Assembly: GCA_028641055.1 (NCBI GenBank)
Contig: CM054062.1
Location: 26,966,808 to 27,030,807 of the forward strand
Direction of reading: 5' to 3'
DNA length: 64,000 nucleotides
DNA from: Alopecurus myosuroides
Lineage: Eukaryota > Streptophyta > Magnoliopsida > Poales > Poaceae
Below the pieces are notes generated by a model, which was given only the letters and a program-made list of their open reading frames with translations, did not search any database and was not told where the DNA came from. Positions 35,313 through 46,836 of this stretch are shown here, piece after piece (positions within the stretch are counted from its first letter, which is position 1; each line of letters opens with the position of its first letter). The position numbers and the translations under genes were made by a program.

Positions 35313-36689
35313 TGATACGCCCAAAACGTATCTACTTTCCCAAACACTTTTACTATTGTTTACCTCTAATTTGTATGATTTGGATGGAACTAACACGGAC
35401 TAATGTTGTTTTCGGCAGAATTGTCCTGGTGTCTTATTTTTGTACGAAAAGTCAACTTTCGGGAAAATCGCCGAAAACTGTCACAAACCTCCTATTTTTT
35501 CAGAAGACGCACGGAGCCAGAAGGGGAGTTGAAGGTGGCGCACCAGGCCACAACGCCACACCCCGGCGCGACAGGGGGTGGGACCGCACCCTCCTGTGGC
35601 ATGGTGGCCTCGGTGGCCCCCGACGCCTCCCTTTTGACTACTTAAGCCTTCTGATAAAAAATGTCGGGGGGTTCGTCATATTAAACAGAAACACACCCGA
35701 GCACCGCTGCCTCCTCGAAACTCAATTCGGGGATGAGAAGTTCCTGTTCGGGCACCCTGCTGGTAGGGGGATTCGGAGGAGATCATCGCCATCGTCATCG
35801 CCACCACCTCTCCATCAACCGTCCATGATTCCCCCATCCATATGTGAGGTTGAGAGGGATGGAAGGGATTGGATGAGATCGTTCATGTAATAATTGCCAG
35901 ATTGTTAGGACATGGTGCCTAGTATCCGTTGTTAGTGATATCTATCGGTGTTGCAACTTGTTGTGCTTAATGCTTGTCGCTAGGGCCCGGGTGCCATGAT
36001 CTCAGATTTGAACATGTTATTATATCATGAAGATAATTGTGTTTTAGATCATACCTGCAAGTTGTATACACATGTCATTGTCCGGAACCCGAGGCCCCAA
36101 AGCGACAACAATTGGGATAACCGGAGGGGAAGGCTGTGATGTGAGGATTACGTGTGTTCATAAAGTGTTAATTCTTTGCTCTGGTACTTTATTAAAAAGG
36201 AGTACCTTAATTGCCAGAGTTTCCCTTGAGGCCCCACTACAACGGGTTGGCAGGACAAAAGATGTTGTGCAAGTTTCTTATTGCGAGCACGTACGACTAT
36301 ATACGGAACACATTCCTATGTTTATTTAAGTACTTTGATGATTTATTATTGTTTATTTGCAAGTGCCCTGTGTTATGATTATTATATGACCTATCTCATC
36401 CATGCAACACCCGTACATCTGTTCTTCTGCCTACAGTATTTTAATCCTGCTGTTTACTAAGATCATTACTGCTGTCTACGTTACATTGTTGCTACTGTTA
36501 CTTCACTACTGTCGTTGTTATATCACTGTTGCTACTGATAAATTGTGCCAACTAAGTTTACTTTTAGATGTATCTAAACTGACAATTCATGCTTATATTT
36601 ATTCTTTGGCTCACATTGTGTCGAATCAATAAATTTGGGTTTTACTTCCGTCGAAGACTATTGTGATCCCCTATACTTGTAAGTCACCA
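35313..36689 (+). repeat. 3' LTR of Gypsy P
   Basis: Begins TGATACGCCCAAAACGTATC after the PPT and ends CCTATACTTGTAAGTCACCA; the TSD GGAGC follows. About 1.38 kb. Confidence 0.85.
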
Positions 36690-36694
36690 GGAGC
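36690..36694 (+). repeat. 5-bp TSD (GGAGC) of Gypsy P, right copy
   Basis: Matches 13900-13904. Confidence 0.85.
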
Positions 36695-37349
36695 TTCCCG
36701 AGACAACACCCTGTGACACTGGTGGCGAATCATCCCAAACCGTCTCGGGGGAGCCTTCGTAAGACTCGGACTGCGTCTCCGGAACAGAGGAGGGTGATCA
36801 AGCACCAGCGAACACCCCTTATCGATCGCGCCCGGCGAGGCACCCCCTGTAATGGAATGGCCCGACATGGAGATGGGGGTGGAGGGACCGGATGGGCCCC
36901 TTTCCCACGGAGAGCCCTCTAATGGGTCCAACGTCCCATCCCCTTGGGCGGGACCCTCCCTGGCGTTGTCCGATTGGGACTGCAGCCCCAGCCCCCAGGC
37001 CCATCAGCTCCTGGCCTAGCTCAACCTCCGCATTGCGGCCCACCTCCAGCGGCAAGCATGACTGATAGAGGAGAGCGATCCATCTGCCACTCCCGTCACC
37101 TGGATGTCGTCCACCCAGAGGGAATCTCCCTTGGCGCCTTTTGGAGGCCCCAATTTATCTGGTTATGCATGGTCTGTTTGAATCAGCCCGCCAGAGGGCG
37201 CACACCCCAGGACGGTTCACGGGTCTGCCCCAAGACAGATAGCTCCATGTCGCATGCACCAACCTCCGCCTTTTTACCAGGACCGTGCCTTCCATGCCGC
37301 CTCGCTTTATCCTTGCTCCACTTTTTCTGTCGTCGTGACAGAGCAGAAG
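36690..37349 (-). mobile_element. LINE-3, 5' portion (5' UTR and ORF1 N-terminal part)
   Basis: GC-rich sequence that continues LINE-3 beyond the P insertion: on the minus strand it runs into 13904 after the TSD. Several short Pro/Arg/Gly-rich open segments, interrupted by stops, are consistent with a decayed ORF1 N-terminus. Its 5' edge is either the LINE start or the cut made by Copia A at 37350. Confidence 0.55.
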
Positions 37350-38779
37350 TGAAAGTAAAGTATGGGCACCTAGAGGGGGGGGTGAATAGGTGCTACAACC
37401 AATTTTAATTTTTCTTAAGGTTTAGGCTTGACACAAAGGTAAATTCTCTAGATAGTGCAACTAAGGTGAATTTACCTATATGACAAGGATAGCAATAAAT
37501 CCAACTGGTACAACACTTAATACAACAAGTACAACAATTAATGCAACTAGTACAAGTGAGTAAAAGATAAGGGAACGAGGTAACATATGGGGGAGACGCG
37601 GAGACACGATGTATTCCCGAGTTCCTCCTTGTTAAGGGAGTACATCCCGTTGGAGGGGTGTGAGCTCACCACGAAGGCCTACTCAACGCCACAAAGGCCT
37701 CACCCTATTCTCCGATGAACTCCGCCACAAAGGCCTAGTTCACCTTCCACTATTGAACCCCTTTGAGGCGGGGATCGAGTACTTTACAAAAAAGTTTGGG
37801 GCACACACCCACAACCAAATTGGGGGTTCCCAACTCTCACAAATCACCAAGAGTAGCAAGAAGCCTAGGTTCTCTACAAGAGGAAACCCTAGGCAAAGAT
37901 CCCTCAAGCAAATGAGAGGGGAAAAGAAATCCGGTTGGTGAAGACGTAGATCGGGGGCTTCTCCTTCAATCCTCCAAAGATCAAGGCTTTTGGGTGGATG
38001 GATTGGGAGATCTAGCAAGGTGGGGGAGCTCCAACAATGGTGAATTTAATTCTGGACGAGCTAAACTGAGGTAGGTGGAGGGGAGGGGGTATTTATACCC
38101 CTCATAAAGTCTAAGAGACGTTGGAGCTTTTCTGACAACTTCACACCGGAGACTCCGGTCTGGACTTTTTCGCAGAGCACTAGTCCGGAGACTCCGGACA
38201 GTCTCTGGTGTCCCTCCGGACTGGATACAGCAGGCGACACCAAGTGAGCAGCACTTGGGGAAAAACTCCAGGAATCTTCTGTCTGGATACTCCGGTCTGG
38301 GAGACCGGAGACTCCGGTCTTGGCGTTGCGGATTGACTCAGAGAGTGTCTGGGGTCGAGCTGAATAAAATAATCCAGTCACACCGGAGACTCCGGACAGT
38401 CTCCGGTAAGACTCCGGTGTGAGTACAGCACGCGACACCAGACAATCCAGAGCCGTTTCTTCAGAGGCAGCTCCAACACCGGAGACTCCGGACAGTCTCC
38501 GGTAAGTCTCCGGTGTGAGTACAGCACGCGACACCAGAAAATCCAGAGACTTGGCGATGGAAGAAATCTCCACACCGGAGACTCCGGTCTGAGAGTCCGG
38601 AGACTCCAGTCTGGAGAAAACTCTAGCGGAAAAAAATCCTGGTGAATTGCCCCTTTTTGCAACATCACACCACCATATCAAATATGTTGTTTAGCCCTGA
38701 AATACATCAACACACTTAAGGATACATGTGTTGTTAAGAAACACCAAAACAAGATGATTTAAGCGTGTTTGCACTTTCA
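37350..38779 (-). repeat. 3' LTR of Copia A
   Basis: 1,430 bp, TGAAAGTAAAG...GCACTTTCA in plus orientation. On the element strand it begins with the U3, holding about six copies of the CCGGAG-N-CTCCGG palindrome, then a TATAAATA box (plus 38090-38097). Confidence 0.9.
38090..38097 (-). promoter_or_regulatory. LTR TATA box of Copia A
   Basis: Element-strand TATAAATA flanked by G/C runs (GGGGTATTTATACCCC in plus), preceded by the palindrome cluster. Same arrangement in LTR-B and LTR-C. Confidence 0.75.
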
Positions 38780-39216
38780 ATCTCCCCCTTTTTGGTGTTT
38801 GATGACAACACACATATTTGCAATAAAATCACAGCTAGGCTATGTTTGAAAAAGATAGAGCACTCACAAAGTGAGCTCCCCCTATATTTTACAAACAAAG
38901 CCCTCTAGAGAAACCATTAGTGAACAATAATACAAACATGCATAGAGACAATAGATAAAGCAATAATAGATAATAATATGAAAGGATAGCTTCACCACGT
39001 GGTCTCACACACATATAACATCCATTGTTTACTAGAAAAGCAAAGCAACTAAGATAACGGGAACACAAGCCATAAAAGGCAAATCAAGTTCAAAGACTTG
39101 TGTTCCGAAGCAAATAAAGCAAAGCAACCCATGCAAACCGGAGAAGACAAAGATACTTCTCCCCATTTGGCATCGAGACACCAAAAAGGGCAAAGAGCAC
39201 TACGCAACCCAAGGGC
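38780..39216 (-). promoter_or_regulatory. PPT and untranslated tail of Copia A
   Basis: Element strand ...ACCAAAAAGGGGGAGAT directly upstream of the LTR is the polypurine tract (plus ATCTCCCCCTTTTTGG, 38780-38795). The rest, up to the third-ORF stop at 39217, is untranslated and has no other signal that I see. Confidence 0.8.
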
Positions 39217-41235
39217 TCAGTCATCGTCCTCATAATCATCATCTTCATCATCCACCGGGTCCGTGAACTCATCATCATCATCATCACCTTCATCTCGCTC
39301 ATCATCCTCAGCATCAGAACCAGAGTTGAAGAAACCAAGGTCCTCCTCATCATCCTCAGGCTGATCCTCAACATGTTCTTCTTCCTCAATCTCAGGGGCC
39401 CTGGCACGGTGGGTCGAAGAGGAAGGAGCCGAGGTGACATCCTCAAAGTCACCCCACGGAAACTGATCAGTGTTCCACTCCTCATATGACATAGTCACGG
39501 AAGCGGTGGGAGGAGTGGGTGGAGTAGTGGGAGGGGTACCCATAGGAGGAGTAGCTCCAAGTCCAGCGTGATCATGCAGCTTGGAGATCATGTTCTTCAG
39601 CTCAGGCCTCTCCTTATAGGCCACATGGTTCTCCTTGTGCACTGCAACAGTCATGCACAAAATGTTGCGCTGGAACCAAGAAAGCTTCTTCATCTCATCC
39701 TGAGTCTCCTCCCTACTAGAGCGGCGAGAGGGAGGATCAACATTCTTCCTCCTAGAGCGAGGAGGCGCCTCAGCGTCCCCCATGGGTGTGTCAACATCAG
39801 GAAGGTGAGAGGACAGAATCTGGAGGGAACGCACTGGGTGCTCAGTCTCGGTAGCCAAGCCAGGAAACTGATCAAGGATGAGCCTCATCACATAAGGAGC
39901 ATACACGGGCACTTTCTTGATCTCGATCATAGCTGAGTATATCTCCTCCTTGATGAAATGCATAACATCAATCTCGAAACCCTCTCCATCAGGACCAGCA
40001 AGGTGACACTGGAAGGCCTGGTAGAGGAGGTTCACAAGGCCACCACGAATAACATCCACATTCCCGGCCTTGGGGGCAATGTTGCAGCAAAAGAGGCGAA
40101 GACAGATGTTGTAAACCCTCCTAAGATCCTTAGCAGTGCCGGTTCTGGATAGCTTCTCATACATCGGAGCCATGCACTTCTTGTCATAAGCCACTCCATG
40201 AATGTGCATGCGGTGGCCACTCCCTTCTCCCCAAGGGTAATCAAGAAGCTCAGCAAAGCGTCTCATAGAGGACTCACACTCAACAGACCCAGACATCCAC
40301 TTCAAGGTAACATCGTCATCTTCACCAAAAGTGACAGTGGCAAAGAACTGCTGAATGATAGAGGCATTGTAGTTCTGCTGAATGCCAACAAGATGCTCAA
40401 GACCCAGTTTTTCGTGATCCAGATAGCCTCCTCAAAGTACTGAGAACTGCCGAGAGCCTCTAAGTCTAGAACTTTCTGGGGACACACAGGCTGCCTGAAC
40501 TGGGAGTAGATCTCACGCATGATCAACTCAGACTCCCTCCTCCAATAATGAGAAGTCTCAGCAGTGCGGGCCATGGTGAAGAAAGGACGAGCCCGCATAA
40601 TCCTGTACTCCTTCTTGCTCAGGGAGACCACAGAGGTGATCCTATCATACTTGGCCTTCTTCGCCAGTTCACCCCTCTGCCTAGCCTCATGCTTCTCTTT
40701 ATGACGCCTCTCAGCCTCAAAGGTGTTCTTCTGGCCAAATTTACCAGTGGCTTCATCAGTGACAAGATAGTTGCGGGTATGACCACAGTAGGCACGCTTG
40801 TTGGGGTTTGAGGACTTTGACTTCACCCTTTTTCCTGAAAGAATACACAAAACCAGAAACACCACATAAGAGAGAAACCAAATGAGCATACATGTCCAAT
40901 AAAAGTGCAGAAACAAAACAGAACCATTAAAAAACATTTCTGGAAGATTCACACCGGAGTCTCCGGTCTGGCAGACCGGAGTCTCCGGACAGACACCGGA
41001 GTCTCCGGCCTGGCACACCGTAGTCTCCGGACTGGGCGTCAACAGAGGATATGAATCTAACACAACTGTTTTGAAAGATGATTCTAACAATTTCTACATA
41101 GGTTCAACTAGCTAGGGTGATGCTACCAATAGGAGGTACAATTTCTCCACAAAAAAAGACCTAGACCTTAGATCTAGAGAAAAACAATCAAATGGAAAGT
41201 GGAGATGGTGTACCCGTGTCACCCTGCCCGGTCAT
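39217..41235 (-). pseudogene. Third ORF of Copia A (spliced, frameshifted)
   Basis: Same protein as the third ORF of B. Exon 1 41235-41214 (MTGQGDT), GT donor at 41213-41212, AG acceptor at 40836-40835, exon 2 starting GKRVKSKSSN and containing EATGKFGQKNTF, YYWRRESELIM-like and CPQKVLDLEALG blocks. Relative to B one base is missing near 40415 (TTTTTC versus CTTCCTA), which shifts the frame: the ORF is open 40834-40302 and then resumes in another frame 40305-39217, ending in an acidic Asp/Glu tail. TATA box at 41397-41404. In the unspliced frame the intron encodes a hydrophobic segment just before exon 2, an alternative reading. Role unknown; it sits where SIRE elements have an env-like ORF. 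Confidence 0.8.
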
Positions 41236-41901
41236 TGTGCCTCCCTCAGATGGGAGAGGCAAGGGTTGGCGGGGGAGGCGGTTCCCGGCGGTGGGAAACG
41301 GCCGGGGAGGAGCTCCTGGCGACGGCGGCGGCGCAACAAGGTAATGGGGGCGTGGGGGAAGTGGGGAATGAAACCCTAACTTCCCTCAGCCCCCAGTTTT
41401 TATACTGCAGAACCCACACCGGAGTCTCCGCACCTATGCCAGAAAAACTTCCCCAAAAGGACATGAAATGCAAGAATCAATAAAAACTTGTCTAGAAGGT
41501 AGGTTTTGGCAAGGAAAGGTAAGAACAACATCAAGAGGGAAAACTTATACTCAAGAAAGACGAGAAAAACAAAAGAATGACAAGTTTGAGTATAACATCC
41601 AAAAATGCCAAAACCCGCAAATAAGAACCAACTCTTCAAAGAAGAGGTTGGTGGCCTAGGCCACCATGTAAGAGTTCATGGTATGCAACCGCGAAGATAT
41701 ATCTTGGGTGCATTGCCATTACTCAACATTGAAGCTCACAATTCAACATTAGAAAAATAGAGATAACAATGAATTTTTTCTTTGGGCATAATGGGGGAGG
41801 GAGAACCCAATGTGTTAGGATAACACTCCCCCTATGTCCATGCCTACACCTAAACTCGAACACGTTTCATCTATAGTGGTGTGTACAAGATCCTCAAGTC
41901 A
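41236..41901 (-). other. Internal promoter region and spacer between the pol end and third ORF of Copia A
   Basis: No ORF. On the element strand: pol stop, ~450 nt spacer, one damaged palindrome (CCGGAGTCTCCGC in plus, about 41419-41431), TATAAAAA (41397-41404), a leader including CTGGGGGCTGAGGG and the ATG at 41235. Confidence 0.7.
41397..41404 (-). promoter_or_regulatory. Internal TATA box upstream of the third ORF, Copia A
   Basis: Element-strand TATAAAAA, about 160 nt upstream of the ORF start, followed by CTGGGGGCTGAGGG, conserved in B. Aligns with TATTTAAT at 55336-55343. Confidence 0.65.
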
Positions 41902-41906
41902 AACTC
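41902..41906 (+). repeat. 5-bp TSD (AACTC) of Copia B, left copy
   Basis: AACTC immediately left of TGAAAGT; repeated at 63351-63355. Target lies in the last codons of the pol of A (R-S-L-T-stop). Confidence 0.9.
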
Positions 41907-42353
41907 TGAAAGTAAAGTATAGGCACCTAGAGGGGGGGTGAATAGGTGCTACGACCAATTTTAATTTTTCTTAAGATTTAGGCTTGACAAAAAGGTAAAT
42001 TCTCTAGATTATGCAACTAGGGGTGAATTTACCTATATGACAAGGCAAGCAATTAAGGCAACTAGAACAACACTTAATGCAACTAGTACAACAATAAATG
42101 TAACAAGTACTAGGAGTAAATAGGGAGGAACGAGATAACCGATGGAAGCACACGGAGACACGATGTATTCCCGAGTTCCTCCTTGTTAAGGGAGTACGTC
42201 TCGTTGGAGGGGTGTGAGCTCGCCACGAAGGCCTACTCAACGCCACAAAGGCCTCACCCTATTCTCCGATGAACTTCGCCACAAAGGCCTAGTTCACCTT
42301 CCACTATAGAACCCCTTTGAGGCGGGGATCGAATCCTTTACAAACAAGTTTGG

Positions 42354-42358
42354 GGCAC
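42354..42358 (+). repeat. 5-bp TSD (GGCAC) of T, left copy
   Basis: GGCAC followed by TGTGACGCC. The uninterrupted LTR-C reads GGGGCACACACCC at this place. Confidence 0.92.
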
Positions 42359-45300
42359 TGTGACGCCCCGAGATCGGGCACTATGCAGATTTCAGCATTC
42401 CCGCCAAATCCGCATAATAACCGATTCCAGGTTGTCATTTATGATAACATTACAATAGTTCACGAATAATCCACAATTACAACAGCATCAGAAAGATACA
42501 AGATGACTCAACGAGCCAGGGATTACAGCTGATACAATACAAAGATCCAAATAACAGCGGAAGAAACAAACGTCCGTCTACGGACAAGATCCAAATTGGA
42601 CTAAGAGTCCTGAAGATAACCGAAGGCGTCCAATCCCTGCCCAGGCCAAGCCGGAGGGATTCCCAAGCTAACGTCGTCAGACTTCAAACCTGTTGACTGC
42701 AATTTGGAATTTGCAGCCACGAAGAGATTCGTGGGTCAGTACGGTTAAGTACTGGCAAGGGGGATAAAGCCCATACTCACAAGTTACCGGCGTAGCCAAT
42801 CATCACAAGATACAAATACTTTAGGATCAACGGGGAGGAAGGGGTTATTGCAAATAAGCGACAGCAGGCTGCACTAACCAACTACCGAAGGAATACTACA
42901 ACTTCCAACTAACAGAAAGGGGATAAGATCGAGGATTGTAACCAACTGAAAGTAAATCCAAACAGACCCATCCTGGACCTCGCCCCTTATCCAAAGAAGC
43001 AATCCGAGGATAACTCACACAGTTGTATTAATGATGGTTCAGGTTGTTGTGTCAATAATCCTATTACTAGTCAAGTTGTTAATCATTGGGTGAGATTGTG
43101 AATCATTAGTTTAACTTGTCCTGAGTACTTGTTAGCCAGTACTTTCACCAAGTAATCCATAACCGCGGAAAACACGGCTTCTCGAGAAGATTATCCCTGC
43201 AGGGTTGCACCATAGTAACCGACACTCATGAATATCCCGCCAGATGGAGTGGCCACTCCACCAAGCGGGGCACTCAACACAATCCAACCCTTCTTCGCAT
43301 CAAGCCCAAAGCACCTTGGGCGCACGGCTAATCGAGCCCAGAAGAAAATGGACCCTCATAGCACTCTAAGAACGTGTCCCCCTATATGCCGACTACGAAA
43401 GTTCCACCCGGGATCCAAGGGCTCGCAAGATCATGCATGCAGCAAATGGAAAACCCGAACTAAATGAGGCGATTTGGACGAGATGCGAATCGGGTCAAAC
43501 GGAGGGGGAGCCCATACTCCCCAAGTGCGGGTAGTGCGCTCATCATGGATCAGTAGACAAGACCCTTTTCCTATTAGGGTCGACACTAGCAGGCCTCAAA
43601 ACCACAAAGGGCCTCCTGCCGGTGCCTTATCATCAAATTTATTATTAATAGTAACATTAGCATGATTAATTGATTGATTAAACATCGAGCCCCCAGAACA
43701 TACTAGAGTAATAACAGAAAGTAACGGGTAACAGACTCGAGCAAAACAACCCTAAGCAAGATAGTAAGACACAGGCTCAATCAAAGGTTATAGGTATGGA
43801 AGTGAGGCAATATCAAGGTTAAGGGATTCATGTGATGGGTTCGTAACAGAAACAAGTACTACTAAGGCTAGCAGAAAAGAATCAACGGAAAGAATCGGTA
43901 ACAAGTGATGAAAGGCAGCCATATGGCATGCAAGTGAGTATACTTGCCTGAGATCCCGCAAGGTAGCAGAACTTGTCGTTGCTCACATCATCTCAACGTC
44001 CTATCCGGGAAGAAGCAACGAACCTCGAACAAACACCGGATGCAACAATTACTACTACGGCAAAAGATCCAGCATGATCAAGGTATGGATGCATGACAAT
44101 TTAATTGATGCATAGAAATAAACTAGCTGACAAGTTAAACAAATTTAAATGGACCCATATGCAATTTTGAGTTACATATGAAAAGCCCATGGATTATGGT
44201 TGAAACAATTGTTTTCCAACTAATCAACAGGTGTAGGTGGGTTAGCATGATGCATGCAAAAGGGAAACAGCAAAATAACAACATTAGAATCAAATTAGAA
44301 TAGGGTGTAGCAATTTAGAATTTTATTATTAATTTTAGGGAATTTTGGGTGCCTTAAAGGGAACACACAAGTACTTGTTGTTTTCAACCAGTTAAAGTGT
44401 TCAAAACAAATAACAAAGTTTATATTTGAAAAGAACATCAAATTTTAGTTGGATTACATGTTTCACATTTTGAAATTGGACTTAGGATTATTTAATTATG
44501 AATTAAACAATATTAAACAATTTTTTAATTGAATTAAACAAGATTTAAATTGTTTAGGCAATTTTAATTATTCAAAACAGAAAACAAAAATTATATTTGA
44601 ATAGCTTATTTAAAATGGTATGGAAAACATATTTTATTTGCATTTACTGGATTAATAATGAAATAGTTATTGATTTTAGCAAATTACAATTGAAACATTT
44701 GAATTCCAATTTAAATTGTATTTTGAAATTTCAAAACAGTGAGCAAATGGCATAGTTGGATAGATGATTAAATTTAGAGCAATAAACATATTTAACTTTT
44801 GTTATTTGGAGTTATATGTTGAAAGTTATTCAAGTTTTAAATTTGGGTTTCGAATCTGCAATTAAAAGGAATTTGTGTGGAGGCAGAAATCGTGCAGAAC
44901 GTTTTATACCCACTGGGATTCCACCCTGTCCACTGCCAGTGGGCCACGGGGGTCACTGTGCCCACGTGGCTAACAGGGAGGCTTACAGGTGGGCCACTGT
45001 GCAAGGAAAAACTCCCAAAAAAAGGTTGGGGTCGCGAGGAATCGAACCGCGGACGCGGTGCGGCGCGCAGTGGAGCGTTACCACTGGGGTGGTGCGGTCG
45101 TTTGGTTCAGAGATGGAAGCGCTGCTTTTGTGGTTCAGTCTCCGTCAGGTAACCTGACGAAACTGAATCCAACCTGCCCACTGTAACTCGTCCGTCGACG
45201 GCGGAACAGACCGGCGAGGATCGCGAGCGGTGGCGACGTGCGCGCGAGCAGAGATGCTGAATGGAAGTGCGTGTGCGTGACGGAACGAGGGCAGAGCGGA

Positions 45301-46836
45301 GGAAATAGCCGTGGGAGCTCACCGGGGGTGGGTCGAGGGTGCAGGGGCAGTGGCGCGCTCGACGGCGACACGGCCGTGGACGGCGATGAGGTGGCGCAGG
45401 TGGCTCCCAACATCTCCTTCCTGGAAACGAAGGTGACGAGGACGGTGCGTCGATCCCGTTCCCGAGAAGAGAGAGGCTCGCCGGCGAGTAGATCGTCGGC
45501 GGGGAGCTCCTGCAGATGGCGGCCATGGCGGACCGTGGGGATTCAGAAGTTGGCGTGACGCAACGGAGATAAAAAGAGATGGCTTGCGCCGGGAAAACGA
45601 CGGGGACCTCACCGGGATATGGTTTCCGTAGAGGACCGGGGTCGAGGGGAACGACGGCGAGCAGGAGGTGGAGAGTTACAGTAATGGTCGCGGTGGACGG
45701 AGGAGGCAGGCGACGATCCTGGGTCTCCTCGGGCCCAGCGGATGCCCGGAGAAGGAGAGCGGCGTGGAGGAGGCTCGGTGGCCGTGGCTAGAGTGACCGG
45801 AGACGTTCCAGGCTGGGCTGTCGACGGCGAGGAGGTGGTTTGCTCCCGTTCCGGTTCAGAGATGACAGCGAACAGGGACAGAGAGAGAGAAGGAACCGAC
45901 GGCGAGAGCTCGAGGGGAGGGCTAGGGTTAGGGATAGGTGGCGCGGCGCCCGAGGGGGTATAAGTAGTGAGTACAGGGGGCGGGATCACCGTTGGACGTC
46001 GCAGGTGCCGCCGTGGCTGCCTCCGATGGCCGGCCGTACATGGAGATGACGACAGAAGAACGAAGCGGTACCTCGTGGAAGGGTTTGGGCTGGGCTGCGC
46101 TGTGCGGTAGTTAGGAAAAACAATGGGCTGGGGTTTAGCTGCTGCCCACTGCTTTGCCCCTCTTTTTTTTTTGTTTCTTCCTTTGTTTCTTTTATATTTA
46201 TTTTTTTTTGGCTGAAAACCACAAGGAAGAAAAAGGAGAATTTTAAAGTTAGTAAAATTGTAGGAAAAATTAGGTTAAGTTAATTTGATTAAAAGAAAGC
46301 ACTGCCAAGTTTTGTTTTACAGAAGGTTGAAAATAAATGGTTGTTTGATATTTAAACCAATTTTTGAATGATTTTGGTATTAGGAAAACAAAGTAATGTT
46401 TAATAGGGTTACCCCTAGGGTTAGAGTGTTTTAAAGAATACCAAGTTGTGTTGGACATCATGGATTCAAAAGTTTGATGATTTGATAATTGTTTTGAGTT
46501 TGGAAAAAGACTTGGAAATAATTGATTAATTTGGTTAATTGATTTTAAGCAACAACTTAAAAGGTGAATTATAATGAGTTGCTTTGAAACAAAAGAGGGT
46601 TTTAGTTTGCACTTCTTTATTTGAAAGGTTGTAACAGACAAGTGATTAGAACAGAATTAACCAGTGGAAAAACAATTTAGGGGTTTCAACTGCAAGTTTG
46701 AAATTGGAAGTTTTTTTTTGAGCAAGCTTAAAAGTTTAAATTGTTTTGAAATTTTCAGTTGTGATGCAAACATGGTGCAATGCAATGTGGTGCATATGAT
46801 GCAAGCAATCAAACAGGTAACACCCCAGGTGTTACA
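42359..46836 (-). repeat. T LTR 1 (3' LTR), 4,478 bp
   Basis: TGTGACGCCCCGAG...CCCAGGTGTTACA in plus. Composition: mixed 5' third, AT-rich middle (44100-44860), GC-rich island (45030-46060) and AT-rich end. Short overlapping open frames in the GC island on both strands are Pro/Ser/Arg-rich and not credible proteins. On the element strand a TATAAA-like box at about 46188-46200 precedes the GC island, a plausible LTR promoter (inference). Confidence 0.92.
45031..45100 (-). other. tRNA-like sequence with Pol III A and B boxes in T LTR 1
   Basis: Element strand ACCCCAGTGGTAACGC (A-box-like, plus 45075-45090) and GGTTCGATTCC (perfect B box, plus 45038-45048), with a near-complete T-arm (CGCGG/CCTCG) around TTCGATT. 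Not a usable tRNA as read: no acceptor stem or anticodon arm that I can fold with confidence. Could be an old tRNA-derived insertion in the LTR. Confidence 0.5.

Larger units (their letters stand above)
13905..36689 (+). mobile_element. Gypsy element P (plus strand), heavily deleted and filled with nested elements
   Basis: Starts with an LTR terminus TGATACATCCAAAACGTATC (13905-14006) and ends with a near-complete 3' LTR (35313-36689) starting TGATACGCCCAAAACGTATC. A perfect 5-bp TSD flanks the whole unit, and the LINE-3 sequence resumes beyond it. Only a C-terminal coding fragment (32860-33321), the 3' non-coding region and the 3' LTR of P survive; its gag-pol is absent. The remaining 18.8 kb (14007-32858) is minus-strand Gypsy sequence. 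Family: Triticeae-type Athila/Sabrina/Wham-like by LTR wording; not more precise. Confidence 0.8.

Noticed and set aside
39230..39300. TCATCATCATCA microsatellite
   Set aside because: It is the Asp/Glu-rich tail of the third ORF of Copia A, with the same feature in B; codon repetition rather than a free microsatellite.
45107..45989. Pro/Ser/Arg-rich ORFs on both strands in the GC island of T
   Set aside because: Overlapping open frames on both strands with low-complexity translation; duplicates in the other LTR differ without regard to frame. Base composition explains them.
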